From Ignavibacteriales bacterium (GTDB lineage: Bacteria; Bacteroidota; Ignavibacteria; Ignavibacteriales; Melioribacteraceae), in assembly GCA_026390795.1 (NCBI GenBank), contig JAPLFG010000003.1:1612001-1676000 (forward strand): a stretch of 64,000 nucleotides of DNA, given 5' to 3'. Under the pieces are notes generated by a model. The model saw nothing but the letters and a program-made list of their open reading frames with translations. It was not told where the DNA came from and made no database searches. Shown here one piece after another: positions 27,376 to 36,571 of the stretch; position 1 is the stretch's first letter; every line of letters starts with the position of its first letter. The position numbers were made by a program, and so were the translations under genes.

Positions 27376-29241
27376 TTATTTCGAAAAAGTTAGAGTGAAA
27401 GTTGTTCCAACACCCTTTTCACTTTTTACTTCAAGTGCAATATTATTCAAATCGCAATATTTTTTTATTAGAGCCAGACCTAATCCATTTCCGTCGAACG
27501 GACGCGTGTAGCCCTGTTCTTCCTGTGAAAACGGAGTAAAGATTTTTTGTAAATATTCCTTTGACATTCCTATCCCTGTGTCGCTGATTTGAATATACAA
27601 TTTCTTTTCATTGTTCATGCCGAGCGAAATATTCACGAATCCTTTATCGGTAAACCTGATGGCGTTATCAATGAGGTTTTCAATAATCTGCTGGACAGAA
27701 TATCTATCTATTAAAATTTGAGTATTGCATTCTTCCTTTGAAAGATTGAAATCTAAATTTGATTTTTTAGCGATGCCCAGATACTCATTATAGACTTTAG
27801 AAAGAATCTCATTGTATAGATCAACTTCTTGCGGCTTATAATCGTAAGAGCCGGTTTGTAATTGAGAGATGTTTACAATCAAATCTATAGTACGAATTAT
27901 TCTTTTTCCGGAGATATCAATTCCTTCAAAGCTGTTATCAATATCAGTGTTTAGACTTTCTTCTCCATAAATTTTATCGCGAATTATCCTAGAAAAACTT
28001 AACATTGCATGAAGAGGTGTTCTAATTTCGTGCGACATTTGAGCCAAAAATTCTGATTTAAGTTTATCTGCTTGTTCAGCTTTTTCTTTTGCAATGATCA
28101 ATTCTTTTTCGGAACGTTTTCTTTCAGTAATATCTTCTTTTACTGCAAGATAGTTTATAATTGTTCCATTGTTGTCTATGATTGGCGATATGGAAGCCGC
28201 TTCCCAATAGAGTTCTCCATTTTTTTTCTTGTTATGAAATTCGCCTTTCCATTCATTTCCGGATTTTATTGTTGACCAAAGATTTGCATATTCTTCGTTT
28301 ATGGTAAAACCGGATTTAAGTATTCTTGGATTTTTTCCTTTCACTTCATCTAATGAAAAACCGGTGAGTGAAACGAACTTGGGGTTAACATATTCGATAT
28401 TGCCGTTTAAATCAGTAATAATCACGGAAGCGGGGCTTTGTTCAACCGCGCGGGAAAGCTTTATAAGTTTTTCTTCCGAAGTCTTTCTTTGAGTTATATC
28501 AATTATTACGCCCCTCAAACCAATGGTTTTTCCTACATTAACAATTGGGCTAGAAAAGATCATTACAGGAAATGTAGTTCCGTCTTTTCTGAGTGCCGTG
28601 TATTCATGAGAAGTCGAGTTTTCACTATTCAGAACTCTATAAATATTCTCGGCTCCAATCTGTCGTTCGCTTGGAATTATCATTTCCAAAGCAGGCAAAC
28701 CATTTGAATAATCTTCTTGTGAGTAGCCAAAAGCTTGAAATGCTAAATCATTTGCAAAAGTTATAATTCCGTTTAGATCTGTTTCGAAAACTACTTGGGG
28801 TAAAAGATTAGCCAATTCCTTAAATCTTTTTTCACTTTCACGTAAAGCCGATTCATTCTTTTTCCGTTCGATAGAATAAAGCATAGATCTTCTAATTGTC
28901 TCGCTGTTCATTTTATCTTTCAGGAGATAATCTTGCGCACCTGTCTTTATTGATTGAACTGCAAAACCGTTTGCATTCGAATCGGTTAAGACTACAATCG
29001 GCAGCGAGGGTGCAATGTCAATCATCTTTCTTATATAATCCAATCCGGCGGAACTTTGAAAATTTACCGCGAGAAAAATTATGGTAGCAGAATTTTTTGA
29101 AAGAAAATCTTTAACATCTTCAACATATTCCACTACCGATACGCTTACAGAAATCTCGTTAATCTTTGCGAGATAATCTTTGGTAAGATTGGCATCGTTA
29201 GCATTCTCTTCTATCAGTAACACTTCGATTATTTCTTGCAT
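27376..29241 (-). CDS. Hybrid kinase: pseudo-receiver, two PAS domains, histidine kinase
   Basis: I start at ATG 29241, 7 bases after the upstream stop; the frame stays open to 29304 but that would overlap the neighbour by 56 bp. The 621 residues are an N-terminal receiver (1-120), two PAS domains (about 140-250 and 262-375) and a kinase core with MSHEIRTPLH, NLIDNAIRFT, DTGIGMS and GNGLGLALI. In the receiver the phosphoacceptor Asp is replaced by Ala58 (FLAVNFQSSAG where LLDxxLPxxxG is expected), while Glu11-Glu12, Thr86 and Lys108 are kept. It therefore cannot be phosphorylated in the normal way and probably works as a binding module. Confidence 0.9.
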   Translation of the reverse strand: MQEIIEVLLIEENANDANLTKDYLAKINEISVSVSVVEYVEDVKDFLSKNSATIIFLAVNFQSSAGLDYIRKMIDIAPSLPIVVLTDSNANGFAVQSIKTGAQDYLLKDKMNSETIRRSMLYSIERKKNESALRESEKRFKELANLLPQVVFETDLNGIITFANDLAFQAFGYSQEDYSNGLPALEMIIPSERQIGAENIYRVLNSENSTSHEYTALRKDGTTFPVMIFSSPIVNVGKTIGLRGVIIDITQRKTSEEKLIKLSRAVEQSPASVIITDLNGNIEYVNPKFVSLTGFSLDEVKGKNPRILKSGFTINEEYANLWSTIKSGNEWKGEFHNKKKNGELYWEAASISPIIDNNGTIINYLAVKEDITERKRSEKELIIAKEKAEQADKLKSEFLAQMSHEIRTPLHAMLSFSRIIRDKIYGEESLNTDIDNSFEGIDISGKRIIRTIDLIVNISQLQTGSYDYKPQEVDLYNEILSKVYNEYLGIAKKSNLDFNLSKEECNTQILIDRYSVQQIIENLIDNAIRFTDKGFVNISLGMNNEKKLYIQISDTGIGMSKEYLQKIFTPFSQEEQGYTRPFDGNGLGLALIKKYCDLNNIALEVKSEKGVGTTFTLTFSK

Positions 29242-29248
29242 ATACTTT

Positions 29249-29680
29249 CTAAATTGTATTATTGATGGAAATTGAATCGGCTGTAAGAGATTTAAGTGTA
29301 TCAATCATCTGCTCAAATTCATTTGATTTATCGAAAAAGTAACTTGCTCCAGCGTTAAGGCATACTTGTCTGTAGTGTTCAAAAGGAAAATTTGTCAGCA
29401 TTACAACAGTTATTAACGGATATTTTTTTTTGATTTTATGCAAAATTAATAGCCCGCTCATGCCGGGCATCTTTATATCAAGTGTGACAAAATCCGGCTT
29501 TAGTCTATCAACCATTTCTAATGCACTTATCCCGTCTCCCGCTTCACCGACAAGTTCAATAGAATTTAGCCCGGCAACAAATCTCTTTAATCCTTCCCGT
29601 ATTTCAACTGAGTCGTCAACGATCAAAAGTTTTTTACGGTTTATATTTGCATTTTCAGTAATCATAAAATTATTTATCAT
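29249..29680 (-). CDS. Single-domain response regulator (CheY-like)
   Basis: The 143-residue protein is one receiver domain with all key residues: Asp22-Asp23, phosphoacceptor Asp68 in TLDIKMPG, Thr96 and Lys118 in YFFDKS. There is no output domain, so it acts by binding a partner or as a phosphorelay intermediate. It lies 4 bp after the degenerate receiver gene and 7 bp before the hybrid kinase, so all three are co-transcribed. An internal ATG at 29665 is an alternative start. It shares the GASYFFDKS segment with the receiver at 30215, marking a paralogous pair. Confidence 0.9.
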   Translation of the reverse strand: MINNFMITENANINRKKLLIVDDSVEIREGLKRFVAGLNSIELVGEAGDGISALEMVDRLKPDFVTLDIKMPGMSGLLILHKIKKKYPLITVVMLTNFPFEHYRQVCLNAGASYFFDKSNEFEQMIDTLKSLTADSISINNTI

Positions 29681-29684
29681 TTTT

Positions 29685-30080
29685 TTATATTGTTGAATAT
29701 TGATAGGAGTCTTCTAAAAACTGGTTAGCGACTTTCTTAATTGTGTCTATAAATTCTTCAAAGAGAAAATATCTGCCAAAGCTATAATCAATTCCATCCC
29801 TTAATAAATTTACTTCAACGCCATTATTGTTTACTAATGTTAAGAAAAGAATCGAAGCATCGGGAGATAAATTTTTTGCCCGGATAATTAATTTATTGAA
29901 TCCGCCTTCAAATTGACCAACATCAATAATTATTAAATCGAACGAATATGCTCCAAGAGTAAAGAAAGCTTGAGAAATATTATCAACGGAAACAATGTTT
30001 ATAGACTCGCTAAGTTGAGTAATACTTTTTTTAATTAAAAATCTTGATTCAGTTAATTTGCTATAAATTAATACGTCCAT
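29685..30080 (-). CDS. Degenerate stand-alone receiver domain
   Basis: The ATG at 30080 has GAGGACGAAAGA just upstream; the longer frame to 30197 has no such site. The 131 residues follow the receiver pattern (VLIYSKLTESRFLI, DLIIIDVGQFEGG, ASILFLTLVN) and retain the phosphoacceptor Asp53. However, the acidic Mg-binding pair is replaced by Tyr6-Ser7, and the conserved Lys after strand 5 is missing (GIDYSFGRYF). Normal Mg-dependent phosphorylation is therefore unlikely. It sits between two canonical receivers in one transcript. Family-level assignment is by pattern; it is more divergent than its neighbours. Confidence 0.75.
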   Translation of the reverse strand: MDVLIYSKLTESRFLIKKSITQLSESINIVSVDNISQAFFTLGAYSFDLIIIDVGQFEGGFNKLIIRAKNLSPDASILFLTLVNNNGVEVNLLRDGIDYSFGRYFLFEEFIDTIKKVANQFLEDSYQYSTI

Positions 30081-30214
30081 TCTTTCGTCCTCAAAATTTC
30101 TAGAGACAATATAATTTTGTAATTGAATTATGAGTATAGTATTAGAGATGATTATCTTGTAGTAAACAGCAGATTTTACGGTAGTGTTATTTACCACTTG
30201 TTGTGATGTTATTA

Positions 30215-30637
30215 TTAAGCAGAAAGATTTTTCAATACTTCAATAAGATCATTTATATCATCGCTCTTGTCAAAAAAATAGCTAGCACCAAGTTTTGCAG
30301 TTGCCTTTCTAAATGCATTATCGGCATAATTTGTAAACATTATTATTGTAGGCAAATGGGCCTCATTTTTAATGCTGGTTAAGACATTAATTCCGCTTCC
30401 TTTCAAAAGGTCAATATCAAGAATAATAATATCCGGTTTTTGTTCGATATTCAATCTAATGGCTGAATCGGAATCAACCGCTTCTCCAACAAGCTGCAAT
30501 GTCGGGATCGAAACAAGAATCTTTTTAAGATTATTTCGAAGCAAACTAGAATCATCAACAAGCAATATTTTCTTCAAAGTGCTATCATTTGTTAAGTAAA
30601 AGTATGAATCGAAATGGAAAATGCATGTAGCAGTCAA
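30215..30637 (-). CDS. Single-domain response regulator (CheY-like)
   Basis: A complete receiver domain: acidic pair in LLVDDSS, phosphoacceptor Asp in IILDIDLLKGSG, Thr in MFTNYA and Lys in YFFDKS. No output domain follows. The start is uncertain: the frame has no ATG before the domain; TTG codons at 30637 and at 30577 (giving 120 residues, LKKILLVDDS) are the candidates, neither with a clear ribosome site. It shares GASYFFDKS with the receiver at 29249 and probably arose with it by duplication. It lies 37 bp after the NarL-type gene. Confidence 0.85.
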   Translation of the reverse strand: MTATCIFHFDSYFYLTNDSTLKKILLVDDSSLLRNNLKKILVSIPTLQLVGEAVDSDSAIRLNIEQKPDIIILDIDLLKGSGINVLTSIKNEAHLPTIIMFTNYADNAFRKATAKLGASYFFDKSDDINDLIEVLKNLSA

Positions 30638-30674
30638 CCGTAAATTTTTGTAGCGGTTATACTACATAACGTGG

Positions 30675-31307
30675 TTACATAATTAATTTATTCTGGTAGG
30701 CAAAATGGATCAAGTCTGCCGTGGTTTGAAGGTCTAACTTCTCTAAAATTCTGCTTCGGTAAGTATTCACAGTACTGGCACTGATAGAAAGTTCTTCGGC
30801 AATATCAGTTTGTGATTTACCTGAACCAAGCATTTTTAAAATTTGAAATTCTCTATCCGAAAGAAGATCTTGAACTGGTTTATCTAAAGTATCGTCAAGA
30901 TCCTGAGCAAGTTTTTCGGCCAAATTTTGGCTTACATATTTTCTTCCCGACGCAATTCTTCTAATTGCAATAATTAATTCATCAGGAGCGCTTTCTTTAG
31001 TTAGAAAACCGGAAGCGCCGGCTTTAAGAGTCCGTTTGGCAAATTGGTTTTCCGGCATCATCGTCATTATCAAAATTTTTGTTTCCGGGAAAAAGCTTTT
31101 TATTTCTTTAAGGACATCGAGCCCATCCTTTCCTGGCATGGAAAGATCGAGAATCAAAATATCACACTTCACTTTTTTAAGTTGTCCGGAAATTTCGCGG
31201 GGATCAGCGGTTTCGCCAACTAATGTTATATCGCTAATATTGCTTAGTAGTTTCTTTATACCCTCACGGATAAGTCCGTGATCGTCGGCAATAAAGATAT
31301 TTATCAT
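30675..31307 (-). CDS. NarL/FixJ-family response regulator
   Basis: The 210-residue protein has a receiver (Asp8-Asp9, phosphoacceptor Asp54 in LILDLSMPG, Lys in FLTKES) and a C-terminal LuxR-type helix-turn-helix (LSDREFQILKMLGSGKSQTDIAEELSISASTVNTYRSRI). It binds DNA as a dimer when phosphorylated. The gene directly upstream in transcription encodes a NarX-type kinase, its likely partner. It is the only DNA-binding output in the 24-36 kb signalling block, so it is the prime candidate for the block's transcriptional response. Confidence 0.94.
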   Translation of the reverse strand: MINIFIADDHGLIREGIKKLLSNISDITLVGETADPREISGQLKKVKCDILILDLSMPGKDGLDVLKEIKSFFPETKILIMTMMPENQFAKRTLKAGASGFLTKESAPDELIIAIRRIASGRKYVSQNLAEKLAQDLDDTLDKPVQDLLSDREFQILKMLGSGKSQTDIAEELSISASTVNTYRSRILEKLDLQTTADLIHFAYQNKLIM

Positions 31308-31449
31308 AACAGTACTCTACAATGAGTTTCAATATACAATTATTTTTATTGCCTGTCAGTAACTGATTATATGTAAAAATGAATGGAAACTTTTTTAAAT
31401 CAATTCTATACTGATTTTTAACATGAGAATGTGGTATAGATCACTTTTT

Positions 31450-33879
31450 CTATAAAACTAACCTTACAATCGTTCCTTTTTCTTTACCACGGTAAATTTC
31501 AAGACTGCCCCCAATTAAAGAAGCTCGTTCCCGCATCCCCATCAATCCGAATGATTTTTTCCCTTCCAATTCCTCATCTAAAATTCCCTTGCCATCATCG
31601 GTGATTTCTAATGAAAGTTGACTCTCTGTTTTTTCAAGAAAAATTTTGACTGACTTTGCCCCCGAATGCTTGGCTGCATTTGTTAATGTTTCTTGAACAA
31701 TTCTAAAAATTGCAAGATCAGTCTCCTGATTTAATGAGAGTTCTTCTTGATTGCTCTCGAACCTACATTTAATTTTAGTCGTTTTTTCATACTCGTCAGA
31801 ATACCATTCCAAAGCTGCTATTAAACCAAGTTTATCAATTAACTCGGGGCGAAGTTGTGTTATCAACTTTCTAACTTGAGTTACGGCTTTATCAACCGTC
31901 TGGTTCATCGATGCGAGTTCAACCAAAAGTTTTTTTTCATTCGAGTCACTTTCCTCTAATTCTCTTTTTGCAAAAGTAATGTTCATTTTTAAAGATGTAA
32001 GAATTTGGCCGAGTTCGTCGTGCATCTCCCTTGCAATTGAAGCTCTCTCTTCCTCTCTTACGGTTTGAAGATGTGCTGCAAGCGATCTCATTTGCTCGGT
32101 GGATGCTATTAATTGTGCTTCTGTTTTCTTTCGTTCTGTGATATCAATTGCCGTCCCAATTCCGGAGGGCACTCCCTCAAAATTAATTAGACCTGCGGTA
32201 AAATCAAGCCACCTCTCTTCGCCTGATTTAGCCAAGATCTTAAATTCATAACGAGGTGGAACTAATTCTTCACGAATCCGGGAGAGTCCGCGTTCTATTA
32301 TAAGATCGCGATATTCCGGGTGTACAATTTCCCAGAATTTTGTATTAAGAAGTTCTTCTTTTTTATATCCTGTGATTTTTTCCGCACATGTATTCATGTA
32401 ACCGAATAATTCTCCCTTAAAGATAAAGATGGCCGCGGAAGTCGTTTCTGCAAGTGTGCGAAACTTTTCTTCGCTTTCTCTTAGTGCTTCCTCGGTACGC
32501 TTGCGTTCGGTAATATCACGGGCAATTCCGAGTGTTGCCACAGCTTTATTACCTATGATTAAAGGCGATGGTGTAAATTCGCCGATCAAGTACTTTCCAG
32601 ATTTGGAGAGAATTCGTATCTCATATGCTTCAATTTTTTCGCCGGCGATCACTTTCTGAAAAGCACCGTACGCTTTGGGTAAATCTTCTGGATGCACAAG
32701 ACTTCCAAATGGTTTATTTATCCATTCATCAATCGACCATCCTGATAAAGTTTCAAACGCAGGATTAATTGAGGTTATTATTCCTTCGGTAGAGATCGTG
32801 TAGATAACATCGCGCGCGCTTTCAAAAATTGTACGGTATCTTTCTTCACTGACTCGAAGAGCATCCTCCACCTCTTTACGGATTGTAATATCAACACTCA
32901 AAGCAGTAGCACCGGTTATTTTGCCATCAGAAATTATCGGGTTCAGAAAAACTTCATAAAAATGAATTTTGTCTCCTACTCGAGCGGAAAATTCAAAAAT
33001 GATTCGTTGACCGGAGAGCACAGTCTCATATTTTGGTTTCCATAAATCCCGTAATTCCGGTGTTAATAGTTCAATGGCATTCATCCCCTTTTTTAATACT
33101 ATTTTAAATACATCATAATATGCCTTACTAAAAAAATTATTGAATGTGACGTAATTATATTCATTGTCTATTGACCAAATTGATTCTTCCCTATTGTTAA
33201 TAAGTGAATTCAGATTGGCTTCGGACTCTTTGATGGTTTCTTCGGCACGTTTACGTTTAGAAATATCTGTATGCGTTCCAGTCATCCGCAGTGGATTTCC
33301 TTTGTCATCGCGAGCAACTACTTTTCCGCGTGTAAGAATCCACAGCCAATCACCGGATTTCATTTTCAAACGCTGCTCAACGTCAAATATATCCGAACGT
33401 CCTTCCAGATGATCATTGAGCCGTTCAGTTGTAATTAAAATATCGTCAGGATGCACAAGTTCATTCCATACTTTCACGACTTCCGACAATTCATCGGGAC
33501 GATATCCAAGAATTTCACAACCGCGCGGACTAATATATACTTCACCGGTTTTCATTTGAACATCCCACAAACCATCATTTGTACTCTCTAAAGCAAAACG
33601 CAGCCGGTTATCACTCTCGCGCAACTTTTGCTGAGTGCTCATTACTTCCGTTATAGCATTTTTTATCAATTTGTATAAAAGAAGAGCCGTCACAATAACA
33701 AATAGGGATCCTTTAAAAATTGAAATTAATCTTTGTGCTGCAACATTCGAAAGGATCCTAAATACTAATTCATCGGAAAAGAAAATCCAGAGAAGGCTAA
33801 TAATAGAATAGATTAAAATAATTCTTAAAGCTTTATTCGAACGGAGATGGCTTAGCGATGAAATTGTAATCTTATTCAC
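31450..33879 (-). CDS. Membrane PAS sensor kinase of the NarX/HisKA_3 type
   Basis: The 809 residues begin with two membrane helices (about 18-35 and 54-72) separated by a short loop, followed by four PAS domains starting near LRFALESTNDGLWDV (92), EANLNSLINNREESIW (222), EERYRTIFESARDVIY (345) and EEKFRTLAETTSAAIF (470). The kinase is of the HisKA_3 class: phosphoacceptor His in AREMHDELGQILTSLKMN, then ATPase motifs QETLTNAAKHS and DDGKGI with the terminal GLMGMRERASLIGG. Kinases of this class pair with NarL-type regulators, and one lies 142 bp downstream. The short periplasmic loop argues against a large periplasmic sensor. Confidence 0.93.
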   Translation of the reverse strand: MNKITISSLSHLRSNKALRIILIYSIISLLWIFFSDELVFRILSNVAAQRLISIFKGSLFVIVTALLLYKLIKNAITEVMSTQQKLRESDNRLRFALESTNDGLWDVQMKTGEVYISPRGCEILGYRPDELSEVVKVWNELVHPDDILITTERLNDHLEGRSDIFDVEQRLKMKSGDWLWILTRGKVVARDDKGNPLRMTGTHTDISKRKRAEETIKESEANLNSLINNREESIWSIDNEYNYVTFNNFFSKAYYDVFKIVLKKGMNAIELLTPELRDLWKPKYETVLSGQRIIFEFSARVGDKIHFYEVFLNPIISDGKITGATALSVDITIRKEVEDALRVSEERYRTIFESARDVIYTISTEGIITSINPAFETLSGWSIDEWINKPFGSLVHPEDLPKAYGAFQKVIAGEKIEAYEIRILSKSGKYLIGEFTPSPLIIGNKAVATLGIARDITERKRTEEALRESEEKFRTLAETTSAAIFIFKGELFGYMNTCAEKITGYKKEELLNTKFWEIVHPEYRDLIIERGLSRIREELVPPRYEFKILAKSGEERWLDFTAGLINFEGVPSGIGTAIDITERKKTEAQLIASTEQMRSLAAHLQTVREEERASIAREMHDELGQILTSLKMNITFAKRELEESDSNEKKLLVELASMNQTVDKAVTQVRKLITQLRPELIDKLGLIAALEWYSDEYEKTTKIKCRFESNQEELSLNQETDLAIFRIVQETLTNAAKHSGAKSVKIFLEKTESQLSLEITDDGKGILDEELEGKKSFGLMGMRERASLIGGSLEIYRGKEKGTIVRLVL

Positions 33880-33987
33880 AATTTACCTCAATAAATAATA
33901 GGATGATTAAGATGCCGGCGGTAGAATTGAAACGAAAAAAATGTTTTTTGTTTTACAATTAATAGACTAAGAAAATATTTTTATTAA

Positions 33988-36438
33988 TTAGCTGGATCTT
34001 GGAAGGGTAATGCAGAATTTACTTCCTTTTCCAACTTCGCTCTCAACAGAAATTGTGCCGCCATGTTTTTCTACAAATTCTTTGCACAATATCAATCCTA
34101 CTCCTGTCCCGGCCTCGTTCTCTGTACCGAAAGTTGATTGAGTGGTATCTAACCGGAAAAGATTGGCTTTTACTTTTTCACTCATACCTACGCCGTCATC
34201 TGAAATATAAATTTGAAGGCTATCGTCTTGTTGAGTGCAATAAATTTCAATTTTGCCATCTTTGTTTGTGAACTTTAACGAATTTGTAAGAAGGTTTCTT
34301 ATGATGGTATTTAACATATCTTCATCAGCAGAAACATAAGTCGGATGAGGAATAGTGCACAAAATCTTGATTCTTTTCCTTTCAGCAGATGCCTTTAGGA
34401 GTTCAACATTACTCGAAATAACATCGTGCAAGTCAAGTTTTTGCGGATTAAATTCGATGCGGCCAGTTTGTGATCGTGACCAATGTAATAAATTCTGCAA
34501 AAGACTATGAGATACCTCTGCAGTTTTTTTCATCTCGGTGATGTAATAGATTTTCTCTTCGTCTGTAAACTCTCCAAAATCCGAAATGAGCAAATCGGAA
34601 AATCCTAGAAGTGTTATAAAAGGGTTTTTAAGGTCATGCGCTATGATTGAAAAAAATTTATCTTTTGTTGCATTAAGTTGTTTTAGCTCCTCTGTGTATT
34701 TCTTTACAGCATCGGAATTTCTTTTCCGTTCGATAACCTGCGCAATCTGTTCGGAAACGAAATTCAATACTTGCATTTCTTCTTCACCGTAAGCCCGTTC
34801 ATTCTCATAATCCTGGACAACTATAACGCCGATAGCTTTACCGCCGACTTTAAGTGGAACACCGAGCCAAATTGAAGTTGGTGTTCCAATCAATTCAACT
34901 TCACCAGTTCTTCTCAATTCCAAGTCAATTTCAGCCGTAATTAAAGTTGACTCTCCTTTTCTTAAGACATATTCAGTTAAACCTTTTCCAAATTTTTTAG
35001 GTTCGTATGGAGGATCGTATTCATCAATCATGTATGGAAAGGAAATCATTTCGGTTTTTTCATCGTAAAGAGCTATATAGAAATTCTTGGCAATCATTAA
35101 ATTGCCAACTACCTCATGAATTTTTTTGTATAATGTTGTCATATCAGAAGCTGTGTAGGCTGCTTCAGATATTTCAAAAAGGACTTCTCTAATTTTCTCC
35201 GATTTTTTTCTATTGGTTATATCCCGCATTGTAGCTTGTATAAGTTTTTTCCCCTCAATTGTAATTGACTTAAGTGACATTTCACAATCAATCAATACTC
35301 CGTCTGGTCTTTTGTGCTGCCATTCGAATTTTTGGTGCGATCCATCATATGCTAAATTTATTTTTTCATTTGCCAAACTAAAAGAATCACTGCCATCCGG
35401 TTGAACTTGGGGTGAGAAGTCGGCTGGTGAACGGCCAATTACATACTCGCGGTTGCATTTAAAAATTTGTAGTACAGCCGGATTACAGTCAATGATTATT
35501 CCTTCAGAGGTTAAAAATATTCCGTCGTCGGAACTTTCAAAAAGTGACCGGTAGACTCTTTCACTCTCTTTAATTTTATCATGGACCAGCTTACTTTCTG
35601 TTATATCGCGAGTGATTCCGAAAATTCCGTATACTTTTCCATTATTATCATACAATGGCATTTTAGATGTTAAAGCCCAAGTTGTCCTTCCATCCGGCCA
35701 ATCTTCTTTTTCTTCTTTCCCGATTATTGGAATTCCGGTTTTAATAATAATTTGTTCATCCAGATACGACTCGGTAGAATGTTCTTTGCCAAAGGAGTCT
35801 GAGTCGGTCTTTCCAACAGTCAATTCCGGAGAGGCGAATCCATGTTTTAATGCAAGAGCTTTGTTTACTTTGACGAATCTGCTATTCAAGTCTTTGAAAT
35901 AGATATAATCCGGCGCCATATCTAAAAATACCTTAAACATTCTCTGCTCTGCCGCCAAGGTATCTAAAGTTTGCTTCTGCTCGGTTATATCTTCAATGAA
36001 AGCGATAAGTTTTTCATCTTTTTTCTTATCGCCATAACTTGAGACCGTAAGTCGTCCATGAATAATTCTGCCATCTTTGTGAAGATATCTTTTTTCAATT
36101 TGGTAACGGTTTCTTTTTCCTTGGGCTAGCTCTTTAATGAATTTGGCGTCGGATTTTAAATCATGCGGATGAACAATTTGTTCCAGCGACAATTTCATAA
36201 ATTCTTTTTCAGAGTATCCCAGCATTTTTTGAAGAGTGGAGTTAACATGCATCATCTTACCGTTGGATAAAAGGATAATTCCAACGTCGACATTCTCAAA
36301 GATGGCATTTAAATTTGCTTCATTATCTTCAAGTATTTCTTTTGTAGGAAGTTTTTCAAACTCTTTATTTAGAAGTGAGTTTTCTTTGGTGAGGCGCTTA
36401 ACTTCTTTTATTAATTCAGCTTTTGTTTTCTCAGTCAT
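33988..36438 (-). CDS. Cytoplasmic PAS-GAF sensor histidine kinase
   Basis: From ATG 36438 (a GTG at 36471 would add 11 residues) the product has 816 residues: a coiled N-terminus (KAELIKEVKRLTKENSLL), three PAS domains starting near EANLNAIFENVDVGII, QRMFKVFLDMAPDYIY and ERVYRSLFESSDDGIF, a GAF domain (about 410-555, VLFEISEAAYTASDMTTLY), and a HisKA/ATPase core with IAHDLKNPFITLLGFS, NLLTNSLKFT, DDGVGMS and GTGVGLILC. No membrane helix is seen. It is the first gene of the minus-strand signalling block and could feed the stand-alone receivers. Confidence 0.92.
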   Translation of the reverse strand: MTEKTKAELIKEVKRLTKENSLLNKEFEKLPTKEILEDNEANLNAIFENVDVGIILLSNGKMMHVNSTLQKMLGYSEKEFMKLSLEQIVHPHDLKSDAKFIKELAQGKRNRYQIEKRYLHKDGRIIHGRLTVSSYGDKKKDEKLIAFIEDITEQKQTLDTLAAEQRMFKVFLDMAPDYIYFKDLNSRFVKVNKALALKHGFASPELTVGKTDSDSFGKEHSTESYLDEQIIIKTGIPIIGKEEKEDWPDGRTTWALTSKMPLYDNNGKVYGIFGITRDITESKLVHDKIKESERVYRSLFESSDDGIFLTSEGIIIDCNPAVLQIFKCNREYVIGRSPADFSPQVQPDGSDSFSLANEKINLAYDGSHQKFEWQHKRPDGVLIDCEMSLKSITIEGKKLIQATMRDITNRKKSEKIREVLFEISEAAYTASDMTTLYKKIHEVVGNLMIAKNFYIALYDEKTEMISFPYMIDEYDPPYEPKKFGKGLTEYVLRKGESTLITAEIDLELRRTGEVELIGTPTSIWLGVPLKVGGKAIGVIVVQDYENERAYGEEEMQVLNFVSEQIAQVIERKRNSDAVKKYTEELKQLNATKDKFFSIIAHDLKNPFITLLGFSDLLISDFGEFTDEEKIYYITEMKKTAEVSHSLLQNLLHWSRSQTGRIEFNPQKLDLHDVISSNVELLKASAERKRIKILCTIPHPTYVSADEDMLNTIIRNLLTNSLKFTNKDGKIEIYCTQQDDSLQIYISDDGVGMSEKVKANLFRLDTTQSTFGTENEAGTGVGLILCKEFVEKHGGTISVESEVGKGSKFCITLPRSS

Positions 36439-36571
36439 AGTCCGCAGTCGTAGTTTATATCTAACACTCACATACGGATATAAATATAAGGAATTCTCGA
36501 TTAAACTTTATATTGCATTTTTGTTCTTAACAAGTTCAACTTATAATAAAAGTAAACCTTTAATTTTCTCC

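Noticed and set aside
29242-29304. Upstream start of the pseudo-receiver kinase
   Set aside because: It overlaps the previous gene by 56 bp, while ATG 29241 lies 7 bp after its stop and directly before the receiver domain.
30081-30197. Longer N-terminus of the degenerate receiver
   Set aside because: The added 39 residues are not part of the domain, and only the ATG at 30080 has a ribosome site.
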